Source: Dehalococcoidia bacterium (GTDB lineage Bacteria > Chloroflexota > Dehalococcoidia > Dehalococcoidales > Fen-1064). Taken from it: a DNA stretch of 5,774 nt. Location: assembly GCA_003153955.1 (NCBI GenBank), contig PMCB01000083.1:31719-37492 (forward strand). The letters are read 5' to 3'. Under the pieces are notes generated by a model that was given only the letters and a program-made list of their open reading frames with translations, was not told the origin of the DNA and made no database searches. Both the position numbers and the translations under genes were made by a program. Below are positions 1-5,019 of the stretch, piece after piece; position 1 is the stretch's first letter, and each line of letters opens with the position of its first letter.

Positions 1-995
1 ACGGCAGTTAACAAACTATCTGAACCCGTAGAAAATGCCATTGGACCATCATAAGAAAGTAAATAAGCCGTTCCCCCGGAGATGATGATTGTCGTGCCTT
101 GTTTTGTGGTAGTTAGATCATGCACTATTTTTGGCACCGATGGGTCAGAGATATCGATAACCAGCAGCTGGTTTATTCCCACTGTAATATAAAGGAAATT
201 CCCGTGTAATGCCATATCGAAAAAATACTGCGGAATAAAAAAAGTCGCCATAGTTGTGGGTGGGGGAAACGGGTTTGATAGAAATCCGATTTGTTTTAAA
301 GAGGCGGGTATCGAAATGTCGTAAACATCTAATCCGTTCTCGGCCAGCACAAAAAGCAAAGAAACTGATGGCTCCAGTTGAATAATTCCGGTATTCGGAA
401 CCACTATTTGGCCTATCTTTAAGGGTTGAAGCGGATTGGAAAGGTCAAAGGTGCTGATAGTTTGCTCATTCGTTTGAGTAACGGACATTATAAACGCATA
501 TTTCCCTGATTCTTCGAGGTTCGTGGCGCCAGTTAACGGTATTTGCCCCACATTTTTAGGCTGATTCGGGGCGGAGACATCAATTATCCATAGATGATCA
601 ATGGTTAAAACATACAGAATGGAGCCGTTCAGTTTTAGATTACATATATATGGTTTGTCATCCTGGCCGGTTTGCAAAGAGGAAATTTCAACAGGAATAT
701 CAGGGCGGGAAATATCCAAAATCGCTATAGTGGCATACATATTTTTCTGACTCGTGCTGTTCCCGTAAATTACGTTGCAAATCAGATAGTTTTTACCGTT
801 AATTACTGCGTTAATACCCTGTTGAAAAGCCATATTTGATGCCAGCGTCTTTGACTCCCATCGCTTGAATAGGTTTGCGGACGTGGTAGTAGAAGATGAA
901 GTTGATGAAACAGCGCTGCCGCAGCTTGCCAACGCCGTCAAAAGTGGGATAATAAATATGCAAATAGTTATAATCCGTATATTTTTACCTATCAT
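1..995 (-). CDS. LVIVD-repeat lipoprotein, predicted beta-propeller (3' end cut off by the window)
   Basis: The frame is open from an ATG at 995 to the left edge, giving 331 visible residues and no stop. The N-terminus is a lipoprotein signal: a short basic start (MIGKNIR), a hydrophobic stretch at residues 8-22, and a lipobox LASC with Cys25, followed by a Ser/Thr-rich linker (about 26-39). The body contains at least five LVIVD-type units, each a hydrophobic strand plus D-[IVL]-S-x-P: about 89-101 (IAILDISRPDIP), 135-146 (LWIIDVSAPNQP), 181-191 (STFDLSNPLQP), 222-230 (LDVYDISIP) and 277-288 (LLVIDISDPSVP). LVIVD repeats are known to form bacterial surface beta-propellers; the ligand is unknown. 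The start is supported by the lipobox position and a weak GGA 8 nt upstream. The gene lies 176 bp downstream of another lipoprotein gene on the same strand, so co-transcription is possible but unproven. The fold is fairly secure; the cellular role is not known. Confidence 0.85.
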   Translation of the reverse strand, partial: MIGKNIRIITICIFIIPLLTALASCGSAVSSTSSSTTTSANLFKRWESKTLASNMAFQQGINAVINGKNYLICNVIYGNSTSQKNMYATIAILDISRPDIPVEISSLQTGQDDKPYICNLKLNGSILYVLTIDHLWIIDVSAPNQPKNVGQIPLTGATNLEESGKYAFIMSVTQTNEQTISTFDLSNPLQPLKIGQIVVPNTGIIQLEPSVSLLFVLAENGLDVYDISIPASLKQIGFLSNPFPPPTTMATFFIPQYFFDMALHGNFLYITVGINQLLVIDISDPSVPKIVHDLTTTKQGTTIIISGGTAYLLSYDGPMAFSTGSDSLLTA

Positions 996-1171
996 TATCT
1001 AATTCCGCAAAAATTTATTTAAATTAAATATAATAAACAAAGTATGATTTATTCCGATAACATCTAATATCATAACAGAAACGGGGAAAGAGAAATCAGC
1101 AATAAACGGACAACCAGGAGCCTGACACACCGGAACAAATTGGATTTTGGGGGAAATTATAACGCGACGAA

Positions 1172-3514
1172 TCAAGGGGGTGTTGTAGTCGCCGCAGGCA
1201 CTACGGTTAAGCTCGTCGGCGGACTCGTTATTCCGGACAAGGTCGCAGTAATCGCAGTCTTACCCGCGGCAATACCGGTAACTACACCATCGGCAGAGAT
1301 TGTCGCTACCGAAGTATCGGAACTGATCCATTTTACCCGGTCTGTAATGTTCTGGCTCTGGCTATCGAACAATGTACCCATGGCAATGTATTGCAGGGAA
1401 GCGCCCGGAGATAAAGTATTACCCGGTGCCGAGGTGATAGAGATTGAGGTCAGCTGATTAGCCATTACGGGTGCAGATCCGACGGGATCGATCGGGATAG
1501 CGCTTTGGCTATTTTTTTCAGAAGCAAAGCGACTAATCCCGCCAAATGAACTGAACCAGATATCACCCGACTGGCCTTTTGCCATTTGCCATATTTGATC
1601 AGCGGCGAGGCCGTTGGAAGAGGTAACGGATTGCCAGGTTTTTCCATTATAATAATTTGCGCCGTAATCAGTTCCACACCAAATGTCATTATTATCAACC
1701 ATGATTACATTAATCGAATTATCCAGGAGGCCGTCAGCAGTCGTAAAACTCTGAAAATTATCACCGTCATATTCAATAACACCATGGTCCGTGGCCAGCC
1801 ACAGATTCCCGTTCTTGTCCTGAGCAATATCCGCGATGCGGTCATCTTGCAAAAATGACTGCCACGAGTGGCCGTTAAAAAGGTTGAGGCCGTTATTAAA
1901 TCCGTAAGCCCAGATGCTGCCGGATTTGTCCTGAATAAATCCCGCGATATAATTATCTGCCAGCCCATCTGCAGTAATGAACACCTGCCAGTTAGTGCCA
2001 TCAAAATGCAGGATGCCGTTGGTGGTGGCGGCCCAGATTGTATTCTGATTATCAATCATCACGGAATTGACCTGAATGTTTGTTTGAGTCACTCCAAAGA
2101 CATTTCTGACGTCAAAAGGGGTCCAGGTTTTACCGTCGAAGCAATACAGATAATTCATGGCGCTCACCCATATATTACCGGAATTGTCTTCGACTATTGA
2201 CGTAACGCGGCTCCCATAGGAACCGGTGCTGAAGATGTCCCAGGAGGTGCCGTCGTAACGGTAGACATCATTCTGGGACCCAAACCACAAGTTTCCCTGT
2301 TTGTCCTCCAAAAAACAAACCGCGGCAGTGATATTTTTGTCAACCATCCCCCATTTTTTACCGTCGAAACAGCTTAGGCCGTAGAACGTACTGAACCAGG
2401 TATTCCCGTCATTATCCGCGGCAATGAAAGTAGGCTCGTTTACGCCCGGGATATCGTCAGTAACATATGTTTTCCAAGAATTACCGTCAAAACGGTAGAT
2501 TCCGTTAAGATAAGCCCCGCCCCAGATATTGCCGTTATCATCAGCGGCAATAGAATCAATGCTGCCGCCCGGGCAATTAAAAGTTTGCCATGTCCGACCG
2601 TTATAACAATTTAGTGTGCCGAGAGTGGCGCACCACACATTCCCCCGGTTATCGATGGTGATGGATTGGGCATCGGAATCGGTAAACCGTATCCCGACTT
2701 TTTGCCAGGATGTTCCGTTGTAGCGGTACAGATAAGCGTTAGAAAAATCGGCGTAATCCTGAAACCATAAATCGCCATTTTTATCCGTACAGATATAATC
2801 AAGTGAGCCGCCCGGGAACCCGGGGATATCCTGACCGGCTACCCATGATTTGCCGTTGTATCGTTGCATGCCGTCTGCACCAAATGACCAAAGTGTGTTA
2901 TTTTTATCTACAGCTAATGTTTTAATTCCCTCCATCGCGAGTCCACCGTGAATCCCAAGTGATCCATTGTTCGGTGCTTCATCCGGACTTTTTATCTCCT
3001 GATATTTGCCGTTAAAAAGGTAAATGCTGCCGTCACTCGTTCCAGCATAAAGATTATTATCATTGTTGAAAGCGATGGCAGTAACTCCAATGGGCGATAA
3101 ACTGTCAATACTATTAATATCAGGTAAACTATGCCAGGATTTGCCATTATACTCGGTAACTCCCCCTGTCACAAACCAGAGATTACCGGACTGATCTTCA
3201 GTCATGCCGCCTACATTGTTGTTGATCAGTCCATCGGCAGTCGTATATTTCTGATAAGTACCGGTATCCATATCCCATCTCACGACACCCCCCTCGGTAA
3301 CTGCCCAGAGGTCATTTCCTTTAACAAGTACCTGTACAACAGTATTGCCATCGGTATAATTAGTCCAATCAGATTTGTTATCTATAGAATTAGCAGTCGA
3401 AACAGAATTATTTTGGCAGCCTTGCAAATTCGCAATAATTATCATAGACACGCCGAACAGAAGAAACATCTTAAAGAATTTAATACAACGCAGTTTTATC
3501 GATATTCGCTTCAT
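1172..3514 (-). CDS. Secreted lipoprotein with about 15 Reg_prop beta-propeller repeats and a C-terminal BIG2 (Ig-like) domain
   Basis: This is a complete 780-residue protein ending in TGA. It begins with a basic segment and hydrophobic core (about 13-30), then a lipobox-like LQGC with Cys33, so it is predicted to be lipidated and exported. Residues about 55-665 hold about 15 repeats of roughly 40 residues with the pattern D-x-x-G-N-[LI]-W-x-x-[TS]-x-x-G-[LV]-x-x-[YF]-[DN]-G-x-x-W (for example 108-127, 247-270, 368-388, 407-425, 568-587). Four units carry the Reg_prop hallmark ADGL/SNGL (93, 515, 593, 633). Fifteen units suit two seven-bladed propellers. Residues about 687-773 form a BIG2-type domain (SSDTSVATIS, DGVVTGIAAGKTAITAT) before a Thr/Pro tail. 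Reg_prop propellers are best known as sensor domains of hybrid two-component systems, but no kinase or transmembrane helix follows here. The ATG at 3514 is chosen because GGGAAG lies about 7 nt upstream; Met16 is a less likely alternative start. The ligand is unknown. Confidence 0.93.
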   Translation of the reverse strand: MKRISIKLRCIKFFKMFLLFGVSMIIIANLQGCQNNSVSTANSIDNKSDWTNYTDGNTVVQVLVKGNDLWAVTEGGVVRWDMDTGTYQKYTTADGLINNNVGGMTEDQSGNLWFVTGGVTEYNGKSWHSLPDINSIDSLSPIGVTAIAFNNDNNLYAGTSDGSIYLFNGKYQEIKSPDEAPNNGSLGIHGGLAMEGIKTLAVDKNNTLWSFGADGMQRYNGKSWVAGQDIPGFPGGSLDYICTDKNGDLWFQDYADFSNAYLYRYNGTSWQKVGIRFTDSDAQSITIDNRGNVWCATLGTLNCYNGRTWQTFNCPGGSIDSIAADDNGNIWGGAYLNGIYRFDGNSWKTYVTDDIPGVNEPTFIAADNDGNTWFSTFYGLSCFDGKKWGMVDKNITAAVCFLEDKQGNLWFGSQNDVYRYDGTSWDIFSTGSYGSRVTSIVEDNSGNIWVSAMNYLYCFDGKTWTPFDVRNVFGVTQTNIQVNSVMIDNQNTIWAATTNGILHFDGTNWQVFITADGLADNYIAGFIQDKSGSIWAYGFNNGLNLFNGHSWQSFLQDDRIADIAQDKNGNLWLATDHGVIEYDGDNFQSFTTADGLLDNSINVIMVDNNDIWCGTDYGANYYNGKTWQSVTSSNGLAADQIWQMAKGQSGDIWFSSFGGISRFASEKNSQSAIPIDPVGSAPVMANQLTSISITSAPGNTLSPGASLQYIAMGTLFDSQSQNITDRVKWISSDTSVATISADGVVTGIAAGKTAITATLSGITSPPTSLTVVPAATTTPP

Positions 3515-3839
3515 TTTTTTCTTCCCATCGGTTGCTAAACTATCCTAATAATATATACGATAAAATAAGAGAAGCTTTGCATTGATTGAACAGCCAAATA
3601 AAAGATATATATTTGTATTTAATATCAACAAATGACAAATTGGGAAGTAATAAAGCTTCATACTGCTCCATTATAAGACAATTCATATATGTAGAGAGTG
3701 ATATGGCCGCGTATCCGGAGAAAATTACTGATAACTGATTGCTGTTAGCTTCAACCTCAACCCTATCACCCCGGACCAAAATGTAACATATCGGTATACG
3801 AATCGTATTTCGGGGTTGGTATCAGGGCCATGCTTGTTT

Positions 3840-3987
3840 GATGTACATTTCGACTTAAGGTCATACATCAGCCTTCAGCTGAGTACCTCCGGCTAAAGCC
3901 TACGGGTATTTCACCTACGGGTTCAAGATTCCTGCTTTCGCTTTGTACATTTTGGCTCAAGGCCAAAAGTATTTCGGCTTGCGAGCC
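3840..3987. repeat. Cluster of related small hairpins with compensating arm changes
   Basis: Several short inverted repeats lie within 150 bp. GATGTA (3840-3845) pairs with TACATC (3864-3869) and encloses GAC/GTC (3852-3854/3860-3862). GGCTAAAGCC occupies 3891-3900. TTTTGGC (3950-3956) pairs with GCCAAAA (3962-3968) across a 5-nt loop. GGCT (3976-3979) pairs with AGCC (3984-3987) across TGCG. Three of the units are preceded by ATTT[CT] (3847, 3949, 3971) and resemble each other, yet their arms differ while staying complementary (GAC/GTC against GGC/GCC). CCTACGGGT also occurs twice directly (3899-3907 and 3914-3922). The pattern suggests degenerate copies of one REP-like palindromic element; the family is not identified. 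Confidence 0.5.
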
Positions 3988-4013
3988 TCAAGAATGACAA
4001 GGGGGATTTCTCA

Positions 4014-4031
4014 TTCGGCAAGCTCAGGATA
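4014..4031. repeat. Sequence resembling a widespread dispersed intergenic repeat (TTCGGCAAGCTCAGGATA)
   Basis: TTCGGCAAGCTCAGGATA matches a short intergenic sequence type (TTCGRCAAGCTCAGGA...) that I recall as recurring in many unrelated bacterial genomes. A diverged relative precedes it at 3978-3998, around GCGAGCCTCAAGAATGACA. The recognition is from memory and no search was run. Confidence 0.4.
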
Positions 4032-4201
4032 CATTATTTCGTAAATACCTTAGCATTATCCTTACAAAAGAGAAATTTTAAGTATCATAAATTTGATATT
4101 TGGTATTTGGAATTGATTAGTATTTCGGATTTCGATACCTTCGGGGATTTCAATTTTCACGACGCTTGATTATTTCGTATAAAGGAGTGACAAAACACTC
4201 T

Positions 4202-4211
4202 TGACCGGTCA
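4202..4211. promoter_or_regulatory. Perfect 10-bp palindrome upstream of the small-RNA promoter
   Basis: TGACCGGTCA is a perfect palindrome. Its centre lies about 57 bp upstream of the predicted transcription start near 4264, a distance typical of class I activator sites. It overlaps alternative inverted repeats: GAGTG/CACTC (4185-4189/4196-4200) and AGTGAC/GTCACT (4186-4191/4208-4213). It could be a regulator-binding site or simply part of the repeat-rich region; no specific regulator is recognised. Confidence 0.35.
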
Positions 4212-4227
4212 CTATCACGCCTGAAAC

Positions 4228-4257
4228 TTGACAAATTACTCTTAAATCTGTTATAGT
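4228..4257 (+). promoter_or_regulatory. Sigma70-type promoter for the candidate small RNA
   Basis: A perfect -35 hexamer TTGACA (4228-4233) is followed, after 18 bp, by TATAGT (4252-4257; 4 or 5 of 6 matches depending on the register used, with a 17-bp spacer to TTATAG). This is the best promoter match in the window. Transcription would start near 4264, and no open reading frame follows on the plus strand before the T-run at 4318-4324. Confidence 0.6.
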
Positions 4258-4263
4258 TGAAAA

Positions 4264-4324
4264 ACAATCACGATGAGAGGCCAACCAAAGGGTTCCGTCC
4301 CGCGGTAATGCCTCTTCTTTTTTT
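4264..4324 (+). ncRNA. Candidate small structured RNA of about 60 nt (unidentified)
   Basis: The stretch between a good promoter (4228-4257) and a run of seven T (4318-4324) can fold compactly. An outer stem GAGAGGC/GCCTCTT (4275-4281 with 4310-4316, six Watson-Crick pairs plus one G-U) encloses two possible hairpins: AACC/GGTT (4283-4286/4291-4294, loop AAAG) and CCG/CGG (4295-4297/4303-4305). Together they make a small three-way junction. GGG (4290-4292) with CCC (4299-4301) is a competing pairing. No start codon with a Shine-Dalgarno sequence lies inside. It matches no riboswitch or small RNA family I recognise. It converges on the NYN gene and its T-run overlaps that gene's stop codon, so it could act as an antisense or partner RNA. 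The exact 5' end is an estimate. A plain terminator fed by a chance promoter is the main alternative. Confidence 0.45.
4275..4324 (+). terminator. Stem plus T-run, probable intrinsic terminator on the plus strand
   Basis: The arms at 4275-4281 and 4310-4316 are followed by C and then seven T (4318-4324). The enclosed loop of 28 nt is longer than in a classical intrinsic terminator but can itself fold. Read on the minus strand, the stem is followed only by a distant short U-run (about 4258-4262 complement), so any help in ending the NYN transcript would be weak. Confidence 0.45.
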
Positions 4325-4808
4325 AATGGTGTTCCAGTTTCCCTCTAAGTCCATTCATAAATACCATTTCAGGCCTGATTATCCGATATAACGAAGAATA
4401 TTTTTTTTGATTTGGTATCATTAAGTTCAGTAATTTGTTTTTCTTCAGCAAATATTCCACCAGGCAATAAAAATCGCCGTCGCCGGTTACAATCAGCGCC
4501 TTATCGTAATTGGCATACTCAATCATCGCATGTATCACCAGCTCGGCATCCACATTTCCTTTCACGCCGCCTTCCGGTAACAAAAGAGTCGGTTTAAACA
4601 CCAGGCTATACCCGTCTTTCCGCAACGATGTATATAACGGCTCATTTTCCCGCAGGTATCCGATAAAAATGAAAGCTTTCACGATTCCATATTTGTCAGC
4701 GAGGTAGACTCTAAATCTGGCAAAATCCAGCACCCACCCTTGCTCTCTGATTGAGAGGTTCAGATTCTGGCTGTCAATAAAAGCGTAATTATTCGCAGAC
4801 GGCTTCAC
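4323..4808 (-). CDS. NYN-domain protein (LabA/DUF88-like), putative PIN-like ribonuclease
   Basis: This 161-residue protein consists almost wholly of one NYN domain, a PIN-like, metal-dependent nuclease fold usually linked to RNA cleavage. The expected acidic residues are present: D12 with N15 in FIDSQNL near the start, D87 in KGNVDAEL, and D110 and D112 in TGDGDF. An active nuclease site is therefore plausible. There is no signal peptide or transmembrane segment, so it should be cytosolic. The length suits stand-alone members of the family, which I recall as common in candidate-phyla and other uncultivated bacteria. The start is GTG at 4808: GGGA lies about 5 nt upstream, an in-frame TAA lies shortly before it, and the nearby ATG is out of frame and stops at once. 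The gene is alone on its strand, divergent from lgt, and converges on a candidate small RNA whose T-run overlaps its TAA stop. The RNA substrate is unknown. Confidence 0.88.
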   Translation of the reverse strand: MKPSANNYAFIDSQNLNLSIREQGWVLDFARFRVYLADKYGIVKAFIFIGYLRENEPLYTSLRKDGYSLVFKPTLLLPEGGVKGNVDAELVIHAMIEYANYDKALIVTGDGDFYCLVEYLLKKNKLLNLMIPNQKKYSSLYRIIRPEMVFMNGLRGKLEHH

Positions 4809-4841
4809 AATATTCCCATATGATAGTTAATTGAAATCCAT

Positions 4842-4859
4842 TCTATCACTACGGATAGA
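4842..4859. promoter_or_regulatory. 18-bp dyad at the NYN transcription start, possible operator
   Basis: TCTATCACTACGGATAGA has perfect 6-bp arms (4842-4847 and 4854-4859) around a 6-bp spacer. It abuts the -10 element of the minus-strand promoter and covers the predicted start site, where a bound repressor would block transcription. In RNA it could also form a 5' UTR hairpin. No known regulator is recognised. Confidence 0.4.
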
Positions 4860-4887
4860 TTATAACAAGCTAATACAAAGGGCTAAA
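4859..4887 (-). promoter_or_regulatory. Extended -10 promoter of the NYN gene
   Basis: On the minus strand TATAAT lies at 4864-4859, preceded by TG one base away (TGTTATAAT), which is a perfect extended -10. A weak -35, TTTAGC (4887-4882), lies 17 bp upstream; extended -10 promoters tolerate a poor -35. Transcription would start near 4852, leaving a leader of about 44 nt before the GTG. Confidence 0.55.
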
Positions 4888-5019
4888 GCGCGAAATTAGA
4901 ATTTTGTATTTTTTTTTGTTTAGGGTTTCGTATTTAGAACTTTCCTCTCATCTGCTCACCCAAGACAGCGCATACCCTTTTACGCTAAAGTATAGATAGG
5001 AAATTTGAGTGGGTGGTTG

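Larger units (their letters stand above)
3805..4177 (+). repeat. Recurring (G/T)TATTTC(G/A) motif, six scattered copies
   Basis: GTATTTCG or a one-base variant occurs at 3805-3812, 3906-3913 (ends in A), 3969-3976, 4034-4041 (TTATTTCG), 4120-4127 and 4170-4177 (TTATTTCG). Longer relatives with GTACATTT stand at 3843 and 3945. All lie on the plus strand and are separated by the hairpins or by A/T-rich filler. Spacing is irregular, so this is not a CRISPR or a strict tandem array. It may be a decayed simple or dispersed repeat; no function can be assigned. Confidence 0.4.
3515..4227. other. Long AT-rich intergenic region with palindromes and degenerate repeats, no credible protein gene
   Basis: This gap of about 700 bp separates the propeller lipoprotein gene from the candidate small RNA. 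The part next to the lipoprotein (3540-3670) is very AT-rich: by hand count 13 of 60 bases at 3601-3660 are G or C. It probably contains the lipoprotein promoter, but no convincing -35/-10 pair stands out. From about 3800 to 4180 the sequence is dominated by small hairpins and the recurring (G/T)TATTTC(G/A) motif, listed separately. Reading frames are short and composed of low-quality sequence. I see no tRNA, rRNA, known riboswitch or transposase remnant. Confidence 0.6.

Noticed and set aside
1118..1127. CAGGAGCCTG dyad as terminator between the two lipoprotein genes
   Set aside because: The stem is only 3-4 bp with a tiny loop, and no T-run follows on the minus strand.
3511..3528. Five-codon upstream frame (MGRKK) whose stop overlaps the propeller gene's start as ATGA
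   Set aside because: Its ATG overlaps the likely ribosome site GGGAAG and has no ribosome site of its own. Translational coupling is possible but a coincidence is more likely.
1140..3538. Several plus-strand and alternate-frame reading frames inside or overlapping the propeller gene
   Set aside because: They overlap the clear 780-residue repeat protein; their products lack recognisable domains and look like out-of-frame translations of its repeats.
3540..3779. 79-codon reading frame on the minus strand upstream of the propeller lipoprotein gene
   Set aside because: It starts with TTG without a convincing ribosome site, lies in strongly AT-rich DNA and its product resembles no family I know. 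It is most likely chance.
3840..4180. CRISPR array
   Set aside because: The repeats are too short and diverged, spacing is irregular, and no cas gene is visible.
4173..4933. TTTCGTAT direct repeats (4173-4180 and 4926-4933) as target-site duplication around an inserted NYN cassette
   Set aside because: The 8-bp repeat belongs to a motif common in this region, and no terminal inverted repeats or transposase accompany it.
4991..4996. TATAGA as -10 of an lgt promoter
   Set aside because: No acceptable -35 lies 16-18 bp upstream and no extended -10 TG is present, so I did not call a promoter.
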